DNA of 64,000 nt, taken from positions 40,287-104,286 of the forward strand of contig CAIVEW010000024.1 of assembly GCA_903905065.1 (NCBI GenBank), written 5' to 3'. Shown one piece after another: positions 9,426 to 18,052 of this stretch. Made by a program: the position numbers and the translations under genes. Under the pieces are notes generated by a model, which had not been told where the DNA came from, made no database searches, and was given only the letters and a program-made list of their open reading frames with translations. Source of the DNA: an uncultured Bacteroidota bacterium. Lineage in GTDB: Bacteria; Bacteroidota; Bacteroidia; Chitinophagales; Chitinophagaceae. The first letter of the stretch is position 1, and the number at the start of each line of letters is the position of its first letter.

Positions 9426-9833
9426 ATGAACGTTACCACTCGTTTTATTGTTATTGATGATGATGAATTTAATAACAAAATATGCTCTGTTACGCTTGAG
9501 AAGATCGCGAAGGATGCGGACGTAAAAACATTTCAAAACCCACTGGAGGGTTTTGATCACATAGCGACTCAATATGCCGGGACTGATAACGATGCTACCG
9601 CTATTTTGTTCCTTGATATCAACATGCCGGTAATGAATGGCTGGGAGTTCCTGGAGCGCTTTGAAGAACTGGATACCGACACAAAAAAGAGAATAAAGAT
9701 CTATATTCTTTCTTCTTCGGTTGATAAAAGAGACATAGAAAAAGCGAAAGCAGATAAAAACGTGGTGCACTACCTCATCAAGCCATTGACGAAGGAAACC
9801 ATCAGGCTGATCACTTATTCTCAAAACAGGTAA
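9426..9833 (+). CDS. Single-domain response regulator (CheY-like receiver)
   Basis: This 135-residue protein is one receiver domain with no output domain. It has the acidic pocket D11-D13 ('VIDDDEF'), the phospho-acceptor D64 in 'FLDINMPVMNGWEF', the switch Ser cluster S96-S98 and the conserved lysine K119 in 'YLIKP'. Such proteins pass a phosphoryl group to a partner or act by direct binding. No histidine kinase is nearby, so its partner lies elsewhere. A hairpin terminator follows the stop codon, so it is a single-gene unit. Confidence 0.92.
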   Translation: MNVTTRFIVIDDDEFNNKICSVTLEKIAKDADVKTFQNPLEGFDHIATQYAGTDNDATAILFLDINMPVMNGWEFLERFEELDTDTKKRIKIYILSSSVDKRDIEKAKADKNVVHYLIKPLTKETIRLITYSQNR

Positions 9834-9857
9834 ATCGAATCAAAAATTCATAAGGTG

Positions 9858-9886
9858 AAAATGCGGAGCTATAGTTCCGCATTTTT
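9858..9886 (+). terminator. Rho-independent terminator after the response regulator gene
   Basis: The arms AAAATGCGGA and TCCGCATTTT pair perfectly over ten bases around an 8-base loop, followed by a T-rich run (TTTTTCG). It starts 24 bases after the stop codon. Confidence 0.8.
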
Positions 9887-10036
9887 CGTTTTCATGTTTT
9901 TTATCCAAAATTCTGAAGTCAAAGCGGATACAAACGAGCGGGGCTATTGGCCCCGAAAAAAACGATTTCTGCCACGGAAATGGGGAAAATACCTTAATTA
10001 TATTTAGGTTTGTGAAATCACGGGCAAATTCTCCTT

Positions 10037-10561
10037 TTGAAACGGATATTTTCCATAGCAATTAGTATAACCTTGTTAGTCACCCTGACAGCCGGGTCTT
10101 TTTTCTATTACGCCTACATTAGCATTTCAGAAATAGTAGCTAAAACAGAAGCTCTGGAAGCACTCAGCCAAAGAAATACAAAGCTGGAAGTCATCAAATT
10201 ATCAAAGAAAGAATTTAATATTCATAGCAATGAAGTATGGCATAACGATCATCTTTATGACATTTCTTCCTATCGCATAGTTGGCGACATGGTTTTTGTT
10301 ACGGTTTTGCATGATGATAAGGAAGAAGCCCTTGTATCGGTGATAAAAGACTTCTTCGCGCCGGCAAACGATAATATTGCGAATGGCCACGACCATTTTT
10401 CGCCAAAGCACTATCATAATCCAAATGATGCAAAATGCATTTGCGATGGTATAAAAATTCCTTTGCCACCCTATTACCAAACTTCAATCGCGTTCCTTTT
10501 TGTTGAGTCGCGGACCTGTTTCCGCAGCAATATCGTTGATATCCCTCCCCCCCGGATCTGA
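10037..10561 (+). CDS. Hypothetical membrane-anchored protein with His-rich and CxC motif
   Basis: This 174-residue protein is not recognised. An N-terminal hydrophobic stretch (residues 4-30) looks like an anchor or uncleaved signal. The central part (40-105) is polar and mixed. Residues 118-127 hold four histidines (H118, H120, H125, H127 in 'HDHFSPKHYH'), followed by C134 and C136 ('KCICD') and a further C161, a pattern that could bind a metal. The tail is proline-rich ('IVDIPPPRI'). The start is TTG at 10037; no ATG or GTG lies between it and the in-frame TGA at 10013-10015. It lies between the response regulator and a secreted metalloprotease, with no tight linkage to either. Real coding is likely but the function is unknown. 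Confidence 0.65.
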   Translation: MKRIFSIAISITLLVTLTAGSFFYYAYISISEIVAKTEALEALSQRNTKLEVIKLSKKEFNIHSNEVWHNDHLYDISSYRIVGDMVFVTVLHDDKEEALVSVIKDFFAPANDNIANGHDHFSPKHYHNPNDAKCICDGIKIPLPPYYQTSIAFLFVESRTCFRSNIVDIPPPRI

Positions 10562-10670
10562 GTTCTGATTCATTTTAGTTAGCCCAATTTATTTTTTCGG
10601 GATATGCTTGCATATGCCTGGAATAATCGCATTCGTATAACATCTAACGCAAACAAAACAAAAAACAGCA

Positions 10671-13600
10671 ATGAGAAATTTACTGAAATACCTTTTGCTC
10701 CTACCGGCGTTCCTGCCAACGATGGGCGTAAACGCAAAAACGAATACACCTATCGAAACATTCATTAACCATGTTAGGGAGAACACCACATTTGTGCCGG
10801 TCAGCAACATATGGCAGCCCGACAATAATTATGATAAAACGGCTATGATGCAAAAAGTGTCGAAGGCACAGCCGTTGACAATAGATTATGCACACGTAGC
10901 TGACCTGATGCAACATAATTATACCGCCATCAGCCTTGTTATCCCTGGTTTTGATGGCAATACGTATACAATAGATCTTGCCCAATATAAATTTTTAAGC
11001 AACGATTTCCAGGTGCATGTTAAAGGCATCAATACTGATGAGCTTTACAACTATAGTCCGGGTGTTTACTACAGCGGTGTAGTACATGGTATCCCCGGGT
11101 CCGTGGCCACTTTTTCGTTCTTTCACAATGAAGTGTATGGTATCTTCTCGATACCCGGTGTGGGCAATTTCAACGTTGTTCCCAATGTAATGGTGGGTAA
11201 ATACTATAACTACAACGAGCACTATGTGCTTTACAATGACAATGACCTGAAAATAAAGGATCAGGGGCCGAGCTGCGCTACCGACAGGCTGCCAACACAT
11301 GAAAGCCACAGCAACTCGAGAACTACAACAGTGGAAGGCGAGAACGTTTACAACAACTGTACGGAAGTAAATGTTTTTGAAGTTGGCGATTATGCACTCT
11401 ACCAGACAAAGGGTTCCAGCGTAACCAATGTCACCAATTATCTCACAGCGTTATTCAACAACCAAAGCACGCTATATCGTAACGAGGGCATCCTCATCGA
11501 CCTGAAGTATGTGCAGGTGGACAATGCAGTCGACGGGTGGAATAATATCACTACGGCTAACTCGGCGCTCTTTCTGGATAAATTCGGTTATGTAACCGGA
11601 AACGTACTGCATGGTTGCGACCTTGCCATTCTTGCATCCACCTGCCTGAACGGGGGCTATGGCGCGCTGGGCGGCGTGGCGTGGCTGCAGGCTATGTGCC
11701 AGACTTACTATGCAGCGGATTCATTCGGGTCTTATGCGTTTTGCGATATGGACAACAGCAGCGTGACGAGTTTCCCCACCTTTAGTTGGGATGTGGAAGT
11801 CATTACCCATGAAATGGGCCATGTAGTGGGCTCACCGCATACGCACCGGTGTTGCTGGAACCCACCCGGTACTGGAAACACGGCTATCGATGGCTGTTAT
11901 ACACTCGAAGGTTCCTGCGCCATGCCTTCGCCCATGTACCCGGTTGGCGGCGGCACGATCATGAGCTATTGCCACCTTACCAGCGATGGCATCAATTTCG
12001 CCAATGGCTTTGGCCAGCAGCCCGGCGATACAATCAGGTATTATCTTGCGCACCATTTTTCGTCTACATGTGGGTCAAAGTATCATCCGTATATAGCACT
12101 CTCCAGCGCAAACAGAACAATATCTGCGAACCGGGAATGCACAGATATGACCAATGGAATTACTTATTACTGGAAGGATAACAATACAGCCGCCCAAAAC
12201 GATGACACGCTCGTGCTGATGGTGAAAAAAAATGGCAATAATATCGGAACACTTGATGTTTCCGGCTTTTCCGTTACAGCAAATACGATAGTGCGCTATG
12301 GTAGCGGCACAGGCGACACCATCACGTCCTTCCCTGTTGGCACGCCGGGCATTAGTGGACGTTATTATGGTATGCGCCGCTATTGGTCTATGAATGCCAC
12401 TACTGCTCCAACTACCCCGGTAGAAGTCATTTTCCCGTTCCTTCCTGCCGATACATCGGATGTAGATGGAAGCGTACCTGGTTCTGCGCTTATGGCAAAC
12501 TATATTTTCTATAAGGCCAACAGCCCTGTAGATCCCAACCCGATCGGGGGCTTCACGGGGGCTACCACCAGCAGTTTTACCGCATACACTTACAGCACCA
12601 CCGCATCTACCAGTCACTTTTCTATAACAGACACTACCGGCACCCACCTGGCGCATATGCTTATGACCAATTTATCAGGCGGCGGCACGGGCATGTATAG
12701 CGGTTGCGCTGCCTTTGCGGCACCTACCCCTTCGATTACAGCTACGGCACCATGTACCGGTACAACAAACTGGTATTCTGTCAACCCGGTTGCAGGCGCG
12801 TTGTCTTATAACTGGAGCATTACAGGCACCGGATGGAGCGGCAGCAGCACTACAGACTCTGCTTATATAACTACCGGCTCCGGTGTTGCAACCATTACGG
12901 TATCGGCAAATGACACGTGCGGCGCAGGCGACTCCTATAGCTTTACCGTTACACCTTCGGCTATTCCTATTGAGACTATTACGGCGCCATCACCTTTATG
13001 CGCAGGATCATCGACCGGGGTGTTCTCAACCACCGCCACCGGTTTACCAACGTCTTACTCGTGGATTGTTTTGGGTGCCGGGTGGTCTGGTTCCAGCTCA
13101 TCTTCATCTATCACTCCTACCGTAGGTACTGGTGTTGGAACGCTTATAGTTGTGGGCTATAACGGATGTGGTGCAGGCACTCCCGATACCATAACGGTAA
13201 CACCTGGCACCATTCCTGCTGATGCAACCGATATCACTATCCCTACTCCTCTTTGCTCCGGAGGCACCGGTGTATTTACAACACCCGTGGTTACGGGAGC
13301 CACAAGTTATACATGGGATGTATCAGGCACTGGCTGGAGCGGAACCAGTTCAACAAGTTCGTTAACTGCAACTGTGGGTTCTGGCACCGGCACCATCACC
13401 GTAACTCCGGTCAATGTATGTGGTGAAGGCACTCCTTTTACGATAAGCGGCATCATACCTACCCCCCTACCTACAGCAACATTTGTCGAGTCGGTGCACA
13501 CCACCACCACGCACACTATTGTCACGGAAACATATACCGGCTCCGCACCTGGAGGCACTACTTACTCGTGGACGTTCGGCGGCGGTACCCCTGCTACTTC

Positions 13601-14000
13601 TACCAGTGCTGGTCCCGTCTCTGTATATTGGAATGCAGCAGGAACCTACACAGTATCTCTCACTGTAGATAATGGAGGGTGTACCGCGACCTACACAGAT
13701 ACGATACATGTAAACCATGGCGTTGGCGTTGAGGAGTTAGCTGCAGGATCGATAAGTGCCAATATTGTCCCCAATCCCAACGACGGGTCATTCGATGTGG
13801 TTTTCGACCAGGCAGTAAACACTACGATAGTGGTGAAACTTTACGATATGCTGGGCCGTGAAGTATATAAGAATGAATTCACCGGAACTAATAACAACAA
13901 AATATCTATAACTGCCGGAAATCTGCCGAATGGCAGCTATGCAGCAACTATCTATGCAAACAATAAACAGATCACTAGAAAAGTAACGATAACGAAATAG
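10671..14000 (+). CDS. Secreted reprolysin-like (M12B) zinc metalloprotease with T9SS sorting domain
   Basis: The 1109-residue product has a signal peptide (1-23), a pro-region to about residue 200, and a metalloprotease domain with the zinc motif H380-E381-x-x-H384-x5-H390 ('THEMGHVVGSPHTH'), followed by the structural cysteines and 'GGGTIMSYCH', which supplies the Met-turn. The extended zinc motif with a third histidine is that of metzincins. After residue 690 come Ig-like repeats and one PKD-type domain ('TTYSWTFGGG', 'AGTYTVSLTV'), then a T9SS type A tail from about 1035 ('IVPNPNDGSFDVVF'). The substrate is unknown. The C-terminal 420 residues closely match those of the next gene, while the N-terminal domains are unrelated. 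Confidence 0.92.
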   Translation: MRNLLKYLLLLPAFLPTMGVNAKTNTPIETFINHVRENTTFVPVSNIWQPDNNYDKTAMMQKVSKAQPLTIDYAHVADLMQHNYTAISLVIPGFDGNTYTIDLAQYKFLSNDFQVHVKGINTDELYNYSPGVYYSGVVHGIPGSVATFSFFHNEVYGIFSIPGVGNFNVVPNVMVGKYYNYNEHYVLYNDNDLKIKDQGPSCATDRLPTHESHSNSRTTTVEGENVYNNCTEVNVFEVGDYALYQTKGSSVTNVTNYLTALFNNQSTLYRNEGILIDLKYVQVDNAVDGWNNITTANSALFLDKFGYVTGNVLHGCDLAILASTCLNGGYGALGGVAWLQAMCQTYYAADSFGSYAFCDMDNSSVTSFPTFSWDVEVITHEMGHVVGSPHTHRCCWNPPGTGNTAIDGCYTLEGSCAMPSPMYPVGGGTIMSYCHLTSDGINFANGFGQQPGDTIRYYLAHHFSSTCGSKYHPYIALSSANRTISANRECTDMTNGITYYWKDNNTAAQNDDTLVLMVKKNGNNIGTLDVSGFSVTANTIVRYGSGTGDTITSFPVGTPGISGRYYGMRRYWSMNATTAPTTPVEVIFPFLPADTSDVDGSVPGSALMANYIFYKANSPVDPNPIGGFTGATTSSFTAYTYSTTASTSHFSITDTTGTHLAHMLMTNLSGGGTGMYSGCAAFAAPTPSITATAPCTGTTNWYSVNPVAGALSYNWSITGTGWSGSSTTDSAYITTGSGVATITVSANDTCGAGDSYSFTVTPSAIPIETITAPSPLCAGSSTGVFSTTATGLPTSYSWIVLGAGWSGSSSSSSITPTVGTGVGTLIVVGYNGCGAGTPDTITVTPGTIPADATDITIPTPLCSGGTGVFTTPVVTGATSYTWDVSGTGWSGTSSTSSLTATVGSGTGTITVTPVNVCGEGTPFTISGIIPTPLPTATFVESVHTTTTHTIVTETYTGSAPGGTTYSWTFGGGTPATSTSAGPVSVYWNAAGTYTVSLTVDNGGCTATYTDTIHVNHGVGVEELAAGSISANIVPNPNDGSFDVVFDQAVNTTIVVKLYDMLGREVYKNEFTGTNNNKISITAGNLPNGSYAATIYANNKQITRKVTITK

Positions 14001-14032
14001 TCATACCTCGGGAGTTATCCCCGACTTTATTA

Positions 14033-14073
14033 AAACACCTAAAGGGGGGCGCGGAGCCGCCCTTTAGGTGTTT
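14033..14073. terminator. Long hairpin between the two paralogous T9SS genes
   Basis: The arms AAACACCTAAAGGG (14033-14046) and CCCTTTAGGTGTTT (14060-14073) are perfect complements. The core is the CCTAAAGGG word seen in other palindromes here. A T-run after the hairpin is short (TTTG), so it may act as a terminator or be a dispersed palindrome in that place. Confidence 0.65.
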
Positions 14074-14105
14074 GTCCCCAAAAATGTCTTGATACACCCC
14101 AATAA

Positions 14106-14138
14106 TTTGCCAATAAATTGCTAATATTCATAACTTTG
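14106..14138 (+). promoter_or_regulatory. Consensus Bacteroidota promoter of the second T9SS gene
   Basis: TTTG at 14106-14109 and TAACTTTG at 14131-14138 are 21 bases apart, matching TTTG-N19-23-TAnnTTTG. The coding start at 14155 is 16 bases after the -7 box, giving a very short leader. The gene therefore has its own promoter in spite of its position after the protease gene. Confidence 0.75.
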
Positions 14139-14154
14139 CCGAAATTTTCTATTC

Positions 14155-17067
14155 ATGACAAAATTGGGATATGGCTTAGTTTCACTGGCAGCGTTGTTGT
14201 TTTCGATTAAAAGTTCCGCTCAAACAGTTACATCTAACACAGTTACACATGCAGAAAAGGTCGCTGACGTAAATCTGACCGAGCTTGCTAATTACTACAG
14301 GGCCCACCCGGCGCCAAATGTTAAAACAATGCCATTTGATGAGGGTGACGAAGGTGAGACGCGCCCGGTACACCCCGTCGCAGATCCCTCTACGGTACGT
14401 ATGCACCAGCCCCAGTCCGGTGTGCACTCTGCATATCTGCCGGCATCTCCCTCCCCCACCGATACATTTTTGGCTCATACGTCAGATGGTTTTGACATTC
14501 CCCCGGATACGCATGGCGGTGTAGATGGCACTTACGCAATATCCGCGTTGAATGACCACGTAAGCATTCAGTTGCGTTCAACCCATGCGCTGGCTATTCC
14601 AACCGTCACGCTTGATAACTTTTTTTCCAGCCTGGAAACGACCGCATCAGGCGGTCACGGTACAGGTGCTTACGACCCGAGGGTGCATTATGACCCAAAT
14701 GCCGACCGGTGGATATTGATGGCAGACGCTTATGGCCAAACTACCTACTCCCAGTTATTTATCGCTGTTTCTGCAACAAATAACCCAACAGGCACCTGGC
14801 ATTTTTACAGGATGAATGTTGCTGGTTCCGGCGGTATCTGGCTCGACTTCCCATGTGTGGGATTCAATAACAGGTGGATAGGGATCAGTGGTAACTTTTT
14901 TACTTCAGGGGGTTCCTTCACCAATGATGTATTATACATACTGGATTATGTAGCTATGCAAGCTGGAGGCACACTGACTTATGGTACATTAAACCCCACA
15001 GGCGGTTCCTTTACCATTTGTCCTGCCCAGACATACGACGCCGCAGAATCAAATATGTTCTGTATAGAAAACTGGAACTCCAGTGCAGGCCAGCTGAAAC
15101 TTTATAAAGTTACCGGGAATATCGGAGCACTCACGTTGTCATCTGTGGGTACTCCCGCTGCAGGTTCTAGCTGGCAGTCGTCTCCCGGAGGCGGTAATTT
15201 CGTGCCGGAATTAGGCGGCGGTTCTACTTATAAACTGCAGGCCAACGATGACCGTACCAATAACCTCGTAATGAGAAATGGTAAACTTTGGTGTGCACAC
15301 ACCATATTCCTGCCAGCTGGCGGCGGTGCCCCGACACGGGCATCAGCAATGTGGTGGGAAATAGACAGTACGGGAGCTCCGCTCCAGGTGGGCAAGATCG
15401 ATGACCCAACCGGCCACGACTTCTATTTTTTCCCAAGTATCGCACCGAATGTTAACAACGACGCCTTGATCGGATTTGCGCACTCTTCCACTTCTATTTA
15501 TCCAAGTTGTTCCTACGCGCTGCATTCCAACACCGATCCTGCTGATTCTACAAGGCCAGTGTATACTTACAGGCACGGACAGCAAACATATTACCAGGAC
15601 TTCACCGGCGGAACGAGCGGGGAAGACAGGTGGGGTGATTATTCAGCCACTTGCATTGACCCCTCCAATAACCTGGATTTCTGGACCCTGCAGGAGAGTG
15701 TTCCATCAGGCGGCTCGCCAGCGCCGAACAGCAAATGGGATACCTGGTGGGCTCATGTACAGGTCTGCTCATACCTTGCTGCACCTACCACTGGTACTGG
15801 TCCCGCAACTCCTTGTGAGGGCACTACCCAGACCTATTCTGTAGGTGCCGTTACGGGCGCCACTGGCTACACCTGGACAATTACACCGTCCGGAAGCGGA
15901 TGGAGCGGAACAAGCACTACCAATTCGATCACTGTTACCATTGGCACCGGCACGGTAACCATTTCAGCACAAGCGAATAATACCTGCGGCCCTGGCCCGG
16001 CATACACATTCACGGTTTCTGCATTGCCGTTGCCAACGGAAACGATCGGTGCAACAAGCACAGTCTGCGCAGGTGCATCTGCAGCTACATTTACTACTAC
16101 TGCCACCGGCAGCCCGCTGTCTTACTCCTGGACCGTTCTCGGAACGGGCTGGAGCGGCTCCAGTTCCACTTCATCCATTACCACAGTTGTGGGTACAGGC
16201 ACCGGCATGATCATCGTTGCCGGCACCAACTCATGTGGCACGGGCCCGGCCGATACTTTGGATGTAACCCCAGGCACCCCTCCCGGCGCCGCTACTACTA
16301 TTGATGTACCTACCGCGCTATGTTCCGGTAGTACAGGCGTGTTCTCAACACCAGCCGTTACCGGAGCTACTAGCTATATATGGACCGTTACCGGTGTGGG
16401 ATGGAGCGGAACCAGCACAACAAATTCTATAAACGTAACGATCGGCACGGGTACAGGCACGATCACCGTGACTCCGGTAAATTCCTGCGGTGATGGCACT
16501 TCGTTCACGCTGAACGGTATTATTCCAACCGTAGCGCCCACGGCCGCATTCGTTGAGTCAACGTATTCTACCACCACGCATACAGTGGTTATCGTCAGCT
16601 ATACCGGTTCTGCACCGGGAGGGACAACTTATTCCTGGACTTTCGGCGGCGGCACTCCTGCTACCTCTACAAGCGCAGGACCTGTTTCCGTGTACTGGAC
16701 CACAGCCGGAACTTACACCATATCGCTAACGGTGGAAAGTGGAGGATGCAGCAGCACATTCACTGATACTATCCATGTTAATCATGGCGTCAGTGTAAAA
16801 GAAGTTACTACCGGATCATTAAAAGCAGGGATCGTTCCTAACCCTAATGATGGCTCATTTGATGTGGTGTTCGACCAGGCAGTTAATACCGGTATAAGCG
16901 TAAAGCTTTACGATATGCTGGGCCGCGAGGTTTATAACAATGAATTTACAGGCACAATCAACAACAAGGTATCTATAGCTGCCAGCGAACTGGCAAATGG
17001 CACCTATGCTGCTACAATTACTGCAAATGGCAAAGTAGTTACACAAAAAGTAACGATAACAAGATAG
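14155..17067 (+). CDS. Secreted T9SS cargo protein with Ig/PKD tail, unknown N-terminal domain
   Basis: The 970-residue product has a signal peptide (1-22, ending 'SSAQT'). Residues about 95-540 form a beta-rich domain with repeated 'DPNADRWILMADAYG', 'GFNNRWIGISGNFF' and 'RTNNLVMRNGKLWCAHT' strands, resembling a propeller of unassigned activity; I do not see catalytic motifs. Ig-like repeats with 'GTGWSGSSSTSSI' follow (545-800), one PKD domain (810-880) and a T9SS type A tail from about 895 ('IVPNPNDGSFDVVF'). The last 420 residues are nearly the same as those of the upstream metalloprotease, which suggests tandem duplication with exchange of the N-terminal domain. Confidence 0.88.
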   Translation: MTKLGYGLVSLAALLFSIKSSAQTVTSNTVTHAEKVADVNLTELANYYRAHPAPNVKTMPFDEGDEGETRPVHPVADPSTVRMHQPQSGVHSAYLPASPSPTDTFLAHTSDGFDIPPDTHGGVDGTYAISALNDHVSIQLRSTHALAIPTVTLDNFFSSLETTASGGHGTGAYDPRVHYDPNADRWILMADAYGQTTYSQLFIAVSATNNPTGTWHFYRMNVAGSGGIWLDFPCVGFNNRWIGISGNFFTSGGSFTNDVLYILDYVAMQAGGTLTYGTLNPTGGSFTICPAQTYDAAESNMFCIENWNSSAGQLKLYKVTGNIGALTLSSVGTPAAGSSWQSSPGGGNFVPELGGGSTYKLQANDDRTNNLVMRNGKLWCAHTIFLPAGGGAPTRASAMWWEIDSTGAPLQVGKIDDPTGHDFYFFPSIAPNVNNDALIGFAHSSTSIYPSCSYALHSNTDPADSTRPVYTYRHGQQTYYQDFTGGTSGEDRWGDYSATCIDPSNNLDFWTLQESVPSGGSPAPNSKWDTWWAHVQVCSYLAAPTTGTGPATPCEGTTQTYSVGAVTGATGYTWTITPSGSGWSGTSTTNSITVTIGTGTVTISAQANNTCGPGPAYTFTVSALPLPTETIGATSTVCAGASAATFTTTATGSPLSYSWTVLGTGWSGSSSTSSITTVVGTGTGMIIVAGTNSCGTGPADTLDVTPGTPPGAATTIDVPTALCSGSTGVFSTPAVTGATSYIWTVTGVGWSGTSTTNSINVTIGTGTGTITVTPVNSCGDGTSFTLNGIIPTVAPTAAFVESTYSTTTHTVVIVSYTGSAPGGTTYSWTFGGGTPATSTSAGPVSVYWTTAGTYTISLTVESGGCSSTFTDTIHVNHGVSVKEVTTGSLKAGIVPNPNDGSFDVVFDQAVNTGISVKLYDMLGREVYNNEFTGTINNKVSIAASELANGTYAATITANGKVVTQKVTITR

Positions 17068-17086
17068 TCCACCCACGTGCGAACAG

Positions 17087-17115
17087 AAAAAAGGGAGCTT
17101 TTTGCTCCCTTTTTT
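17087..17115 (+). terminator. Rho-independent terminator after the second T9SS gene
   Basis: AAAAAAGGGAGC and GCTCCCTTTTTT pair over 12 bases with a 5-base loop and a T-run. It starts 20 bases after the stop codon. The rest of the gap to 17354 shows only a weak promoter-like TATACTTTCG shortly before the next gene. Confidence 0.85.
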
Positions 17116-17354
17116 GTTGCCATAAATTCAGCCCGTCAATGGAATCACTTTGTGCAGCGAACTAAAACATCACCAAAATAAGAACCACTCGGGCATTTTG
17201 GGTTTGCCGCAAAACGTTGCGATCCGGCCATTTGATCTATATGCCGGGTGAATACAAAATGAACCCATTCGGAATGTTTAGCCGGTATCCCACGTTATAT
17301 ACAATAGGCTGTTGCTGATAAACTATTTTTTATACTTTCGCGAAAACAAATAAT

Positions 17355-17927
17355 ATGAAAAACACAACGTTATTGTTAATATCCGCCGTTTACTTTTTGA
17401 GTACAGGTGGGCGGGCCATGGCGCAGGATGCCGATGCGATGAAAAAGTGGACAGACTATATGACACCGGGCGATATGCACAAAGTGTTGGCAGCAGCCAA
17501 CGGTAAGTGGTCTGAAGACATCACTATGTGGATGGCTCCGGGCCAGCCGCCGATAAAAAGCACATCTACGTCCGAGTATAAAATGATATTGGGCGGTAGA
17601 TACCAGCAGGCAAACATTACCGGCTCTTTTAGTGGTATGCCCTTTGAAGCCATGTCTTTGATCGGCTACGACAATATGAAGAAAGTATTTATCAGCTCAT
17701 GGATCGACAATATGGGCACCGGTATACTCAACAGCGAGGGTCCTTATGACGCTGCGACCAATACCATTACACTTATAGGCACACAGGTAGACCCCATGAG
17801 CGGAAAGGAAATGAAGATGCGCGAAACCATTAGAATGACCGATAATAATACAATGGTAATGGAGATGTATACCTCAACAGGCGGAAAGGAAATGAAGAGC
17901 ATGGAAATAAAATTAAGGAGAATCTGA
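17355..17927 (+). CDS. DUF1579 family secreted protein
   Basis: The 190-residue product has a signal peptide (1-23, 'GGRAMAQD') and then the DUF1579 pattern: an early 'LAAANGKWSEDITMWMAPGQPP', a central 'GGRYQQANITGSFSGMPFEAMSLIGYD', and the repeated strand with 'FISSWIDNMGTGI' and 'IRMTDNNTMVMEMY'. These proteins have a lipocalin-like beta-barrel; the ligand is unknown. It is a single-gene unit, closed by a hairpin at 17953-17976. Confidence 0.85.
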   Translation: MKNTTLLLISAVYFLSTGGRAMAQDADAMKKWTDYMTPGDMHKVLAAANGKWSEDITMWMAPGQPPIKSTSTSEYKMILGGRYQQANITGSFSGMPFEAMSLIGYDNMKKVFISSWIDNMGTGILNSEGPYDAATNTITLIGTQVDPMSGKEMKMRETIRMTDNNTMVMEMYTSTGGKEMKSMEIKLRRI

Positions 17928-17952
17928 TCACTGACTCGCCCAAAAAACACAC

Positions 17953-17976
17953 GAAAGCCCGCATGAGCGGGCTTTC
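17953..17976 (+). terminator. Hairpin terminator after the DUF1579 gene
   Basis: GAAAGCCCGC and GCGGGCTTTC pair over ten bases with a 4-base loop, 25 bases after the stop codon. The T-run is weak (TTTCT). Confidence 0.7.
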
Positions 17977-18000
17977 TGCCTATATCAGAGGATATGAACC

Positions 18001-18036
18001 AAAAAAAAGTGGCTGCTCAATATTGCAGCCACTTTT
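18001..18036 (-). terminator. Rho-independent terminator of the BNR/sortilin-like gene
   Basis: AAAAGTGGCTGC and GCAGCCACTTTT pair over 12 bases; on the minus strand the hairpin runs into eight T residues. It starts 16 bases after the stop of the gene that begins at 20728. Confidence 0.85.
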
Positions 18037-18052
18037 AAATACAATTTGCTCA

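Noticed and set aside
9938..9954. GGGGCTATTGGCCCC hairpin considered as a terminator
   Set aside because: It is followed by A residues on the plus strand and preceded by T residues on the minus strand, so neither orientation gives a hairpin with a T-run after it.
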